Shown here piece by piece: positions 48,019 to 60,205 of a stretch of 64,000 nt of DNA. Where the stretch lies: positions 601,001 through 665,000 of the forward strand of contig JAJHZJ010000601.1 of NCBI GenBank assembly GCA_023548195.1, read 5' to 3'. The notes beneath the pieces are model-generated. The model was not told the DNA's origin and searched no databases. It saw only the letters and a list, made by a program, of their open reading frames with translations. A program made the translations under genes and the position numbers. The stretch's first letter is position 1. Every line of letters starts with the position of its first letter. Origin of the DNA: Bettongia penicillata ogilbyi (taxonomy: Eukaryota > Chordata > Mammalia > Diprotodontia > Potoroidae).

Positions 48019-48849
48019 GAGACAGCACAGAGTGAGTTGAATAGGATGGGATCATGTCTTTAAAAATTAAGGCAAATGTAGAAGAGACATGTATTGGGAG
48101 GAGAGAGGGTTAAATGGAATGGGGCCAATTATCTCTCATAGAACAGGCAAGGAGGAGACTTTTTAGCGGAGGGAAAAAGAGGAGAGCTGAGGAAAAAACA
48201 TGAAGTTTACTCTCATCACATTCGATTAAAGGATGGAAGAAAATGCGCACTCTTTTTGGTATGAGAACCTATCCTACAATACAAGAAAGTGGGGGAGAAG
48301 GAGATAAGCAGGGTTGGGGGGATCATGGAAGGGAGGGCAATGGGAGGAGGGAGCAATTTGAAGTCACACTCTTGGTGGGGGACACGATCAAAAGACAGAA
48401 TAGAAACAATGGGGGGCAGGATAGGATGGAGGGAAATACAGGTAGTCTTACACAACACGACTATTATCGAAGTCATTTGCAAAACTACATACATATGACC
48501 TATATTGAATTGCCTGCCTTCCCAATGGGAATGCGTGGGGAGGGAGGGATGGGGAGAAGTTGGATCTCAAACTTTTAGGAACAACCGTTGAATATTGTTC
48601 TCGCTACTAGGAAATACGAAATACAGGTAATGGGGAATAGAAAGTTATCTGGCCCTACAGGACAAAAGAGAAGATGGGGACAAGGGAAGGGAAGGATGAT
48701 AGAAGAGAGGGCAAATTGATGATAGGGCAAATTAGAATGCTTGGTGTATTGGGTGGGGGGAGTGGACAAATGGGGAGAAAATTTGGAACCCACAATTTTG
48801 TGAAAATGAATGTAAAATGTTAAATAAATAAATTTATATCAAAAAAGGA

Positions 48850-50020
48850 ATTATAAGTTGTTTTATAGAGACTACAAAATACACTCTTTTTAACAAAATC
48901 TAATTGGGAACACACTTTTTTCAGTTTTTCCAAGAAATCATTTAAAAATTATTTATAGTGACATTACAGTCATATTTACAATTGTGTTCCTTAAGAATCT
49001 TAGTATTTAATTTATCTAGGACTGATGAGTTTAATTCATTGAGATCAGCTCCAGGCTGCCTTAATCACTTTAGATTTCCACTCCTAAACTATTTGTCTTC
49101 TATCCTTCCTCGTTTAAACGTCATTTTACCTGAAAGAAAAAACAGAAGCAAATTAAGAATTCAATATTTTAGCCTTCAACCTTCTTATCCCATCGTTTAT
49201 CCTCCTCCTGGAACCAACACTGAGAAAAAACAAAAAAAAACAAAAAAACAAGCAAAAACATTTTTGTTGTTCCTGCTCTATATTCATTTGCAACTTCCAC
49301 TTTTTCTTTTTTTCCCTTTTTCTTCTGGGCTTTAGTTTCTTCACACAATTCTTACTGGATTGTTTCACTGCTTTTTATTGACCTCTGATATTTGCCATTT
49401 TTTCCCTGGATGTGTGTCTTTCATATTATTCTTACAGTGAATTTTCAGTTCATTCATATTTGTCTCTTTAGGGACCTTTTCTCTGCCTCCACGTTGAAAT
49501 CTTTTTCTGCTTTTATCTTCAGAACTTCATTCTTGAGAAATTCTAGACGTTTGTGACATACTTCTCCCTTCAAAATATTGTGCCATTAATCTTTTTCTGA
49601 ACCGTTTTATATCTGAAATCTAACGTACCTATGTGCTTGCATATTCATTGTGCTCCTCTAACATTAATATTTTTGATAACATACTCATTTTACTCCTGAT
49701 GATTCTTCCCATTATTTTTCACCAAGAAATTCCTTATTATTGCATAGAATCGTCTCTCAATTTCACTTAACACTTCTACCTTCTGAAGCATAAAATTACA
49801 CTGAAGAAAAGACATACATTTATCAACTCCTTGATGTTCCCATAAGGAAAATGTTAATAGAAATCCGGAGAATTAAATCTTCCAATCACTACACATTCAT
49901 ATGTGCTTGTCTGTTTCCCATATACTGTTGCCATCTATTTCCCCAAACTCCTATCGATTCCTCCTTTTAAGTGAACTTTACTGTAACACTACAATATTCA
50001 GTTTCAACAGCTAGAGAATT
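48850..50020. other. Intergenic, nothing recognised
   Basis: AT-rich with an A-rich run at 49222-49258. No coding signal and no repeat family identified. Confidence 0.4.
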
Positions 50021-50029
50021 GGTCTAATA

Positions 50030-50715
50030 GTAACTGTAATATCTCCCTTATATAAATGCTACAGAGATGACTGTGAATTGTAAAGCATTATAATTATTGT
50101 GATACGCAAGAAAAGAATTGAGAATTATTTTCATAACTTTATAGAAAATAAATATAAAAACATCATCAGCCCAACTTCTTTTCATAGAAAGTTATGTTAC
50201 AGGTGGAAAAAAAAAACCCCTGAGATTATAGTTATAGAATTTTATAGCCTGAAGGAACATTAGTGGCAAAAGTTTCTTATTTCACAAAGGAGGAAATTGA
50301 GTGAGAAACCGGTGGCAAAGAAAAGGCTAGAACTTAGATGTCCTGTCTCTTTTGGTATTATTGTCTCTTTTAAGAGGTGGATTACTGTTTTCTGTGTGAA
50401 CTCTCAAATTCCTCTTTTCCTCCCTGCTTTTTCCAAACTCCAGCTTTAAAATAACAGAGTAAAAAAGAAATACAATTTAATGGAAAAAAAAACCCTGAGT
50501 GTATAAATTTCTGACTGCATTATACAGAGTTTTCAATGCTACCTATGAAAGAAAAGATATTTTCATAGTGACAACCACCTCCAAGAAGGATTTATACCAT
50601 GGCGGATAATGAGGAGTTTTATCCCTGAAGAATTTCATAGACATACCGAAGAAGAATAATCCAAGTGGGGAATTGTGTACATCCCTGGGGACAGAAGCTA
50701 GCTGAGAGGATTACT
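50030..50715. repeat. Segmental duplication, copy 1
   Basis: Aligns by eye with 61885-62625 across its length: 'TAATTATT' then 'TTCATAGAAAGT', a shared SINE (50230-50345), 'GATATTTTCATA', 'AGAAGGATTTATAC' and 'CCCTGAAGAATTTCATAGAC'. Divergence is substantial, so the duplication is old. It ends just past the EBF-like site. Confidence 0.75.
50620..50692 (-). promoter_or_regulatory. Proposed OR promoter module 2 (Olf1/EBF + homeodomain)
   Basis: CCCTGAAGAAT at 50623-50633, TAAT at 50657-50660 and TCCCTGGGGA (50682-50691), a perfect TCCCNNGGGA match. The nearest downstream OR on this strand is OR5M-like copy 1, 17.9 kb away; about 10.2 kb of that is LINE-1 copies C, D, E and F, leaving about 7.7 kb of original spacing. 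Confidence 0.45.
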
Positions 50716-50719
50716 CGTC

Positions 50720-52195
50720 GTCTTCTTTTTTTTGAAAGAAGGGATTTAGAAACGATGTCAGATTTTGCTTTTCATTCAGTATTATATTGTTTGTCCTCTC
50801 TGAAAACGAAAGCCAAAAAAAATTTACGTCATGTTAAGGTGTGTGTTTTGTCATAGGTGTTCAAAGAAATTAGACATACCTGCGACTGGTATTATTGTCC
50901 CCCAGAAACACTTAGAAACTGCAAGAATAGTAGAACAGCCCTTACTTAGTGTATTTGGATCTGGTTATGAGTCTTGTATAAGTCATGCATTTCAAAGGCA
51001 TCCAGAGTAAGAAATTACCTACGATCATAGACTACCAGAGGCTCAAATCTGGCAGACACTCTAAACTATATGACATAGAATGTCAGACCAGGCAAGGACA
51101 TTAGAATGTACAGAGTGTGAAGTGGCAGAGATGGAAAGGCCCTTGAAAATCATTGAATCTAACCATTTCATCTTATAGTAAAATGGACTGACGACAAGAA
51201 GTGAAGTCATTGGCCTCAAGTCACTCAACTAGTAAATATTTTGAACCTGACATGAGATCATCCAAATTGCTTAATATTTTATAGAATTGGTTTTACTTTC
51301 TACCTTAGAACATTTTGCCCATTCTCATGACAGTCCCATGGGATCAACTTGTGTTTATTTGATCTGTCAATGAAACAGGCTGCCTTTCGAGGTGCTCCAA
51401 ATTATTTTACATTAGAGTCAGGGCAGATTTGCCTTATAGGGAATTCTAGGTTTTGTCTATTACTTAGCCTTCAAGAAAACTCATCATCTTGAGTTCAAAT
51501 CTGGCTTCAGACACTCACTAGCTGTGTGATCTTGGGTAATTCACTTAACCCTGTTTACCTTAGCTATCTCCTCTATAAAACGATCTGGCTCCAGAAAGAA
51601 GGAGGGGGTAAGGGGTAACAGGGTGAAGGAGGTATTTTGATGTAAGACTGTGTTTTTTCTGTGTTTATTAGTGCAGCCTTACTGCCAATATTGAAGGAGG
51701 TGGTAAGGGTTGCTGAGTGACTTCAGGGTCAGTGAGCACTCTAGACATGGAAGAAGCTGAAGTTACTTTATCTCTGGCACATAATTTCTGTTTGGGAAAG
51801 GTCTGGGAAATTGTTGGGATCAGAAAAAAATTTCTAGTTGGTAATTGTATTAACTCACTTTCTAGCTCCTTTACACTTTTAAAAAATATTGAAGACCCCA
51901 GAGAGAGATTTCATTCTTTTGGTAACATATATCGATATTTATTATATTTTAAATTAAAATATTTTCTGTATTTATGAAAATATTCTTGACCTTGCAGACC
52001 TCTTGAAAGGACCTTGGGTACCCACTAGGGATAATTGAAACATATTTTGACAATCTCTGATGTGGTACTTTCTACCTAGAAACTCAGGTTCCTGTGGAAA
52101 GTCCTTTCCTGAATCGGGAAGGTTGTCCTTTAAGTCTCATTAATCCATATGGAGTTCATTTTTTAAACCAAAGATCCAAACATGATTAGGGGAAA
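50720..52195. other. Intergenic with SINE fragments
   Basis: SINE-like pieces at 51125-51270 ('AAAGGCCCTTGAAAATCATTG') and 51480-51600 ('GAGTTCAAATCTGGCTTCAG', 'CTAGCTGTGTGATCTTGGG'). No gene was recognised. Confidence 0.5.
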
Positions 52196-52199
52196 AAAG

Positions 52200-52369
52200 C
52201 AAAGAACCTATGCTTTCAAAAATGCTAACAGCAGCTGTCTGGGATGGCAAAGAACTGAAAATTGCAGGGACGGCTATCAGTTGGTGAATGACTGAACAAT
52301 TTGTGTTACATCATTGTCATTGCATACTACTGTGCTATAAGAAATGATGAGCTCAATTATTTGATTTTA
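52200..52369 (+). mobile_element. Older LINE-1 relic, ORF2 3' end (left part)
   Basis: 'AACAGCAGCTGTCTGGGATGG' to 'ACTGTGCTATAAGAAATGATGA' parallels the ORF2 end in the 18.0-20.0 kb element. It is interrupted by copy G and resumes at 55177. Confidence 0.7.
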
Positions 52370-53191
52370 ATTAATTTATTTTTAAATTTATTTATTTTCA
52401 GTTTTTGACATTCACATCTACAAAATTTTGAATTTCATTTTTTCCCCATCTTCCCTCCCCCTCAGGATAGTTTGTATTATTATTACTCTTTCCTCCAGTC
52501 TGCCCTCCCTTTTATTACTCTCCACTTCATCTTACCTCCTTTCCTTCTGTTTTCCTGTAGGGCAAGATAGATTTCTATACTCCGTTGCCTATATATCTTA
52601 TTTCCTAACTGCATGTAAAAACAATTTTTATCATTCATTTTTCAAACTTTGACTTCCATATTCTCTCCCTTCCCCCCTCCCCACTCACCTTCATTGAGAA
52701 GGCAAGCAATTGGATATAGGATATACATGTGTAGTCATTCAAAACACTTCCATAGCAATCATGTTGTGAAAGACTAACTATATTTCCCCCTATCCTGCCC
52801 TGCCCTGCATTTATTATATTCTCTCTTTTAACCTGTAGCTCTACAAAAGTGTTTACTTCTGATTACCCCTTTCTCCAATCTTCTGTCCCTTGTATTATCC
52901 CCCCTCTCTTATCCTCTTCCCCCCTGATTTCCTCTAGGGTGAAATAAACTTCCACATCCAATTGAGTGTCTCTGTTATTCCCTCCTGAAGCCAAATCTGA
53001 GGTAAGGAAGACTTACTTATTACCTCTCACCTCCCCATCTTCCCTTCCATTGTAAAAGCTCATTTTGCCTCTTTTATGTGCGATGATGTACTGCATTCTA
53101 ATTTTCCCTTTCTCTTTCTCTTAGTGCATTCTGCTTAACAGTTAATTTTATTTTTAGATATCATCCCTTCATATTTAACTCACCCTGTGCC

Positions 53192-53318
53192 CTTTCTCTC
53201 TCCGTGTCTCTCTGTCTCTGTCTCTCTCTCCATCTCTCTTTCTCTGTTTCTCTGTCTGTCTCTGTCTCTGTCTCTCTCTGTCTCTGTCTGTCTCTGTCTC
53301 TGTCTCTCTCTGTCTCTG

Positions 53319-53349
<31 letters not shown>

Positions 53350-53366
53350 TTCTTTCTCTCTCTCTC
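53192..53366. repeat. (TCTG)n/(CT)n microsatellite in copy G 3'UTR
   Basis: About 175 bp pyrimidine tract at the place where other copies have GT repeats. Long open frames in several phases are artefacts. Confidence 0.93.
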
Positions 53367-53559
53367 CCCACACACACTCACGCAAATACTTATATAAACA
53401 CACATACATATGTATGTGTGTACTCCTTCCAACTATTGATACTGAGAAAAGTCTCATGAGTTACAAATATCATCCTTCCATGTAGGAATGTAAACAGCTC
53501 AACTTTTATACGTCTCTTATGGTTTCTCTTTTCTATTTACCTTTTCATGCTTCTCTTAA

Positions 53560-54560
53560 TTTGTGTATTTGAAAGTCCCATTTTCTATTCAGCTCTGATC
53601 TTTTCAACAAGAATGCTTGAAAGTCTTTTTCATTGAAGTTATTTTTTTTCTCTGAAGTATTAAACTCAGTTTTGCTAGGTAGATGATTCTTGGTTTTAAT
53701 CCCTATCTCCTCTGACCTCTGGAATATCATATTCCAAGTCCTTTGATACCTTAGTGTAAAAGCTGACTAATCTTCTGTTATCCTGATTGTGTTTCCACAA
53801 TATTTGAATTGCTCTTTTCTACTTGCTTGTAATATTTTCTCCTTGACCTACGAACTCTGGAATGGGGCTACAATATTTTTAATTTTCTTTTTGGGATTTC
53901 TTTCAGGAGATGATCAGTGGATTCTCTCCATTTTTATTTTACCCTCTGGTTCTAGAATATCAGGGCAATTTTCTTTATTAATTTCTTGAAAGATAGTGTA
54001 TAGACTTTTATTTTTTTTGATTATGGCTTTCGGATAGTCCAATAATTTTTGAATTATCTCTCCTAGATCAATTTTCTTGGTCAGTTGTTTGGTTTTTTTT
54101 TTCTCCTCTAGTGAGACATTCCACAGTGTCTTCTATTTTTTTTCATTTTTTTTGATTTTGTTTTTTAATTTCTTGAATTCTTATGATGTCATTAGCTTCC
54201 ATTTGTTAGATTCTAATTTTTAATGAATTATTTTCTGCATTGAGATTTTGGACCTCCTTTTCCATCTGGCAAATTCTGCTCTTTAAAGCATTCTTCTCCT
54301 CATTGGATTTTTGGACCCCTTTTGCCATTTGGGTGTCTAATTTTAAAGATGTTATTTTCCTCAGCATTTTTGGGGGGTTTCCTTTAGCAAACTGTTGACA
54401 CATTTATCATGATTTTCTTTTATCACTCTCATTTCTTTCCCAATTTTTCCTCCAATTCTCTTACTTGACTTTCAAAATATTTTTGAATTTTTTAAACAAT
54501 TTTTTGAATTGTTTCATAGCCTGAGACCAACTCGTATTTTCCTACGAGCTTTGTATTAAA
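53560..54560 (-). pseudogene. LINE-1 ORF1 protein gene, copy G
   Basis: Coiled coil at 54206-54403 (VQKSNEEKNALKSRICQMEK), then diverged RRM and C-terminal domain down to about 53560. It has many frameshifts and A/T-run expansions, and no frame longer than 70 codons remains. Confidence 0.75.
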
Positions 54561-54786
54561 CACCTTGGACTTTGTTGTCTTACTCTGTTTTGATATTCCT
54601 TGTCACCACTGATTTAAGAAAATACCTTGTCACCAGGAAAGTAAGAATCTAAATTCAGTTTGTTTTCCCCCTGTTAGCTTTTTTTTCCCTGTCAATTTTT
54701 TGACTAATAAGCTCTTTGTTTAGTAGAGGGCTCCAGAAGCCGCCTTCACTTAAGCAGTGGCTGCCACCTTCTTGGGGCTAGGAGCA

Positions 54787-54812
54787 GGACTGGGACTGGG
54801 ACTGGGACTGTG
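54787..54812. repeat. GGGACT hexamer tandem repeat
   Basis: About four units of GGGACT within the 5'UTR of copy G. Confidence 0.85.
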
Positions 54813-55176
54813 GCTAGGGCTGAAACTGGGTTGTAGCCAGACCACGTACCCCTCTCAGCCAGGAGAAAGACCCATCCCACTGAACATGTCTGGAAACTTC
54901 AGCAGCTGTCAGTGATTCAGTCTCCTACAGCCGGCTCCATTTTTGTCCTCACTGGCAAGGCCCACTCCAGGCTGGGCTCTATTCCCACTACCGTGGGACA
55001 GGCACTTCTAATCAACCTTCCAGATTGTTTTGCAGTCGAAATTTGCTTCAATCTGTCATTTTCTGTCTCTGCAGCTCTGGAATGTGTTTAGTCATTTTTA
55101 CAGGCTTTTTAAGGAGTGTGAGGGGAGAGGTCTGTCAGGTCCCTCCTTCTACTCTGCCCTCTTGGTTCTTCCCCTT

Positions 55177-55770
55177 GAGTTCAATGATTTTAGACTTAGA
55201 TTTACACAAAATAATGAAGAGCGAAATGAACAAAACCAATTAAACCTTGTATTTAGTAACACCAATATTGCTTTAAGAATAAGCAAACAAACTATTTTGA
55301 GTATTGTAAATACCTAAATTAACTATAAGCACATATGAAGAAATATTCTATCTGTATCCAGAGAAAGAACTGATAAATAGAAGTTTGTATGGAACTAATA
55401 TTTTATACATATAAATATATGTGTGTTAATGTATATATACATGTGTGTATATGTACATATGCATGTATATGCAAATATATGTGTGAATGCGTATCATATA
55501 TGTATGTGTATGTGTGTATATATGTATAGACATATATGCATGTGTGTTTGTGTGTGTACACATGCACACTCGTATGTAGCCATCTCTAGGAAGCATGTAG
55601 GGAAAGAATAAAAGGAAAAATCTGCATTATAATTTTGTTGTGCAGTTGAAAGGAATAGCAAATTGTGTATAGTAGATTTGCAGTTTCATGTGCAATTATT
55701 TTTTTATTGTACTATGTTATGGAAGTGCTTGTTTTATTCCACATATTAAAAATCATAAAAAAAATTATCA
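55177..55770 (+). mobile_element. Older LINE-1 relic, 3'UTR (right part)
   Basis: Continues the 52200-52369 relic after copy G: 'AGAGCGAAATGAACAAAACC', 'GTATCCAGAGAAAGAACTGA', a TG/TA simple repeat at 55400-55562, and an A-rich end. Typical of marsupial LINE-1 3'UTRs. Confidence 0.6.
55400..55562. repeat. (TATG)n/(TG)n microsatellite
   Basis: Alternating purine-pyrimidine tract, potentially Z-DNA forming. Confidence 0.9.
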
Positions 55771-55779
55771 AGTGCCATT

Positions 55780-57720
55780 CCTAACAAAATGCAAAACATT
55801 GTAAGTATACCATGAGAAAAGCAAAAAATTAAACATAGAACACTTGTCTTAATTGGATCAGTCAAGTCATGGATCATAAGGAAAGTAGTACTGTCAATGG
55901 CTGCAAAATCGAATCACCTAATATAGGAGAAAAAATAGACAACTAGGAAGCCAGCAGCTGATAGACTATGATAGATTCCTCTTCTATCTTTATTCTGTGT
56001 TCCCAGTTCCTGGCGAAAATTTTCCCAACAACTGGTTGTCTCACAGTATCCTGATTTTCTTCTCCCCCTAGTCTCTCATTCCCTCCTTTCTTCTGAGTCA
56101 GGAAGACTCAGTGGTCCTTGCATCAGGGACAATTCCTAGTGATTGCACTGGTGTTTAGGGATACAAAAGCAAACACAAAAACCAATGCTTTCTCTGAAGG
56201 AACTTTCATTCCAGCAAAAACGTGGAAGTAGCAGACTCTAGATGGACCAGTGGGTATTAGAAGAGGGCAACATTTTATTAGCTGTCACCCTGAAGAGTAC
56301 TCAGAGAAAACAGTTGACTTCATGGAGTCAGGAAATCAATAGCAGCCCTCAATATAAAGGTGGATATCTCTGCACACCTTCAGAGATATCCTTTTGAGTT
56401 AAACTATATTTATGATAATAATTCAGGGTAAAGCACAGTCTAGATATTGTAGAGAACAAATTCTTCCAGATAAATCTCCCTCCCTTCTTCTCGCCCTCCT
56501 GCCCTTATTTCCTTTTTCCTTTCCTTCCTGCTCTCTTTCTCTGTGTCTCTCTGTTGCTGTCTATTTCTGTCTGTCTCTCTTTCTCTGTCTGTCTCTCTCT
56601 CTCTCTTTCCTTGAAGCAGAGTAGTGTAATTTGACTTGGGGTTAGGAATTCATGATTCAAATCTTGTCTTGATTATTTATTAATCATCCATGTCATGTCT
56701 GTTCATGGTCACATGAAATTTCAAGAGTTTCAATTTTTCTTGTTAAATATGGAGAAAATATTACTTCTATTACCAATTTCACAGATGTTTTGTGAGGTTC
56801 AAGTGGAAGAATATAAAACAATTAACTAACTTGTAACAGCTATATGAATGTCAATTTCTTCCTTCCTTCCTTCCTTCTTTCCATCCCTTTCTCTATTATC
56901 TTTCCCTTCTCTAACCCTCCAGATCTCTTTCTCCTATTCTTTCTCTCTCCCTCCCATCATTATTTCTTTTTCTCTTCACATCTTTCTGCCGTCTGTCACT
57001 GGATAAAGAGATTATGCACCGATATCAGTATGCTTTCTGACTTTTTTTTTTTTAAGGCAAGGTTTGTGATACTATAGAAAAGGAAAATGAGTTAATGAAC
57101 TTCCAGGATGGTTCAAACTGTTAGTAAACCTCTGGATGACTTTATTCAAGTCTCTTCCCCTCCCTAGAGCTCACTTTCCTCACGTTGAAATAGGGAGAGT
57201 AAAGAACTATATGATCTCTAAGGCCTTTTTTGGATCTAATCCTCTACAACTCTTTCTTCAATCATTTAGGGAAAGGAGTTCTAAAAACAGCAATTGCCCA
57301 AAACGCTTCTATGTAATGAACACTCTTCTTTAGCCAACATATATTTCAGAACTGAAAAGAACCTTAACAGACATCTCCTTCAGCCTCCTCTGACCTTTGA
57401 AGGTCAAAGTCCAGAGAGAGGACATGATTTACCCAAGGTTGTAAGACCTGAAAGCAGAATGTGAACCTGGTCTGCTACTAGTCCTAATTTTAATTCTACT
57501 AAACAATGTTACTTTCCACCTGGTCATAAAAACAACAATTTCTTTCTGCCTGGAGAGGAAGAATATCAGCCTTACTCATAGTGCTGCTTGGACCTAATCT
57601 CTGGAACCTATAGACCGACATAAATTTCCTTTCCCAAAAGAGTGAAGGACAATTCCAGGTCCACATAGCATAAGAAATGGTAAACTATTTTAGACAATTA
57701 AACACTGCAATTTATTTAGA
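55780..57720. other. Intergenic 3' of OR5M-like copy 2, SINE-rich
   Basis: MIR/SINE-like pieces at 56140-56225, 56610-56830, 57095-57240 and 57345-57515; CT-rich tract 56520-56610; (CTTC)n at 56857-56878. No gene was seen. Confidence 0.5.
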
Positions 57721-57723
57721 AAG

Positions 57724-58647
57724 CTATATTCTGAAGAATACTTTGCTTAAAGCTTCTTTAACATCTTTGTTCCTTAAGCTGTAGATCATAGGGTTCAACA
57801 TTGGAATCACTGAGGTATAAAACACAGCCACTATTTTCCCTCGCTCCACTGACTTCTCCGAGGGTGGTGTCAGGTACATGAAGAAAAGAGTTGCATAGAA
57901 TATAGTAACAGCTGTCAGGTGGGACCCACAAGTAGAAAAGGCCTTGTGCCTGCTGTCTGCAGAACGAAGCCTGAAGATAGCTGGGAAAATATACAGATAG
58001 GAGATGAAAATGATGAGCAGGGAAAAGGTGAAGTTAAACCCAGCAACAACAAACATAGAGAGTTCTTTGTTGTAGGTATTAGAACAAGCTAGTTTGATGA
58101 GAGGAGGGTCAGCACAGTAGAAATGGTTAATCTTATTGGGGCCACAGAATGATAAGCTGTAGGTCCACATGGTCTCCATGAGGCCTGTGAGGGAACCATA
58201 GACATAGGGCACTGAGATGAGAGAGGTGCAGATAGTGGGAGACATCTTGCTGTCATAGAGCAGAGGATTAGAGATGGCCATGTAGCGGTCAAAGGCCATC
58301 ACAGCCAAGATGTAGATTTCCACATGGACCAAAGCAATGAAAAGGTAACACTGCACCAAACAGGATGAATAGGAGATGGTAGCCTTTTCCATTATGAAAG
58401 TCTCCAGCATCTTAGGACTCACATTGGAAGAGAAACAGAAGTCCACAAAAGACAAGTGACTCAGGAAAAAGTACATGGGTGTGTGAAGCTGGGGACTGAT
58501 TCGCACTAGCACTATCATCCCCAGGTTGCTCACCACTGTGATGATGTAGATGGCTAGAAAGACAACAAAGAACAGGACCTGAAGCTCCAGGCGATGGGTT
58601 AGTCCCAAGAGAATAAACTGGGGATTTATTGTGACATTCCCACTCAT
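57724..58647 (-). CDS. Olfactory receptor, OR5M8-like (copy 2)
   Basis: An intact intronless OR of 307 residues. Hallmarks: NVT glycosylation site (4-6), LHTPMYFF (54-61), MAFDRYMAI (117-125), [59 protein letters not shown] and a very short C-tail. Segments [38 protein letters not shown] and [12 protein letters not shown] match human OR5M8 as I recall it, making this the best-assigned OR here. TM1 GN reads SN. It differs from copy 1 mainly in TM3, loop 2 and the N-terminus. Confidence 0.96.
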   Translation of the reverse strand: MSGNVTINPQFILLGLTHRLELQVLFFVVFLAIYIITVVSNLGMIVLVRISPQLHTPMYFFLSHLSFVDFCFSSNVSPKMLETFIMEKATISYSSCLVQCYLFIALVHVEIYILAVMAFDRYMAISNPLLYDSKMSPTICTSLISVPYVYGSLTGLMETMWTYSLSFCGPNKINHFYCADPPLIKLACSNTYNKELSMFVVAGFNFTFSLLIIFISYLYIFPAIFRLRSADSRHKAFSTCGSHLTAVTIFYATLFFMYLTPPSEKSVERGKIVAVFYTSVIPMLNPMIYSLRNKDVKEALSKVFFRI

Positions 58648-58680
58648 TTCTTCACTATGAGAGAACTTCTCGGATTTGTA

Positions 58681-58700
58681 CCTGGTAATATAGAAGGGTC
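58681..58700 (-). other. Putative 3' splice site upstream of OR5M8-like ATG
   Basis: The minus strand reads CCCTTCTATATTACCAG, AG at 58682-58683, 34 bases before the ATG. Confidence 0.5.
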
Positions 58701-59940
58701 ATTAAATGGGGACAATAATAAGCACATTGAGTTATTTCACATAAAATAAATAAAAGTATATTCTTTTCAAAAAGTGAATGCATTCCATTCTCTTCCTCTT
58801 AACTTTCACTGTTATTATGCTTTTATTTCCTCCATTTCCACAGAAAGTACCCCCTTGGTAAACAAGGCAGCTTGCGGTGGCACCCCCTAAGATTGGAGAC
58901 AGCAAGGGATAATTCATAGAATATTGGACATAAGAGTAAGCATGAGCTAGGTGTGGATCCCACCTCTGGAATCAAAGTGGTCATGGAAACACGTTGTTTA
59001 ACTCATTTTTACTCCTTTTTTTCTTATTTTTCCTTCTGATCTTAATTATTACAGTTGTCAGGTACAGATATAAATATTCTTGGAAACATGATTGACACGT
59101 GTAACTAAGTGTAATAAATAGCTCCATAATTATTGGCATATCGTCATAATATCTTTACTTCTGTTTTCTCTTTGTTCATCTTATATAGACTCTCTCTATT
59201 ACACTCCTCCTACTCCAGTTCCTGAATTTTCTTATCTTATTTTCACATTTGTTAATGTGCAAAATATAATTGTACCATACTTATTCTATTCTTTTCAAAT
59301 TAGACACAATCTTTTAGAGACACATTCTAGCTCCAACAGCCGTCCTGTCAAATCTATCATATAGAAGTTCAGTTTAACTCTTTGCATTAGAGTTTCTGCT
59401 TCATCCTTGACTATTACCCAAATTTGCAACATTTGTCTTTCTTGCATATAATCTCTAATTAATTATGGTTAACTTCTATATAAGGAATTTTATTGCTTAG
59501 TCTTCACTGACAACATCGTGCTTGTATTCAAATTACCTTCTTGAGATCTGGAAGTATCAGGCACTTCCCTACCTGCACTAAAGAAAGAGCAAAGCTTCAA
59601 CCTATGTCATGACTCCATGATTTCCAGGAGTTTGTTATTAACTGGGCAATTCCTCAATTAAAAAAAATAAAATAAAATAATTTGTTCCAGATAAGAGATA
59701 CATTAAACCTTCAACTTTATAAGGCATAACTTTGTGTTCAGTCCTCAAGAGAAAAGAGGTGAAGAAGCTTGTTCCTAACAATAGAAAAAACAGATTAGGA
59801 AATCGAACTGTAATGACAATGAGTCTTGCAAAGCTGGTTTACAGACAAATTATCTGACTACAAATACGTTTCTCTCTATCTCTTTGTCTCTCTATCTCTG
59901 TTTCTTTCTAGTGTACTCTCAATATCTCTAATGGATTAGG
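58701..59940. other. Intergenic or 5' intron of OR5M8-like
   Basis: AT-rich, no repeats recognised. It lies between the coding exon and the proposed promoter module 3. Confidence 0.4.
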
Positions 59941-59942
59941 GT

Positions 59943-60205
59943 AGTTGTTGTTGTTCAGTCACTTCCTGTTGTGTCCTAATCTTTGTGACTCCATTTGTTT
60001 TTTTTTTTTTTTCTTTTTCTTGGCAAACGTACTGGAATGGTTTTCCATTTTCTCCTTCATCTCATTTTTACAAATGAGGAAACTGAAGCAAACGGGGGTA
60101 AGTGATTTCCCCCAAGGTGACACAGTTAGTAAATATATGAGGTTAGATTTGGACTCAGAAAGGTGAGTCATCCTGACTATCCACTGCACCGATTGCCTCT
60201 CATTA
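59943..60205 (+). repeat. Marsupial SINE (TTGTTCAGT type)
   Basis: 'GTTGTTGTTGTTCAGTCACTT', 'CTTTGTGACTCCATTTG', 'TTCTTGGCAAACGTACTGGAA', 'AATGAGGAAACTGAAGCAAAC', 'CCTGACTATCCACTGCACC'. Same family as 11118-11362, better preserved. Confidence 0.8.

Larger units (their letters stand above)
47128..48846 (+). mobile_element. 5'-truncated ORF1-only LINE-1 copy F
   Basis: Starts within ORF1 (AATAGTTCTCTCAAAATTAG) immediately after the tail of copy D and ends with the usual L1 3' end near 48840. No ORF2 lies between ORF1 and the 3'UTR. A clear target duplication was not found. The right flank AAGGAATTATA faintly resembles the left flank of copy D (AGGAATAAA), so D and F might have arrived together. 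Confidence 0.8.
52370..55176 (-). mobile_element. ORF1-only LINE-1 copy G (older)
   Basis: A 2.8-kb minus-strand element with 5'UTR, ORF1 and 3'UTR, no ORF2, nested in an older LINE-1. The flanks share GAG(C/T)TCAAT...GATTTTA at 52349-52369 and 55177-55192, an imperfect target duplication. More diverged than A-F, with a 5'UTR lacking the 70-bp units but with GGGACT repeats at 54787-54812. Confidence 0.78.

Noticed and set aside
53161..53485. Five overlapping open frames of 65-98 codons
   Set aside because: They are frames of one TCTG/CT microsatellite inside L1 copy G.
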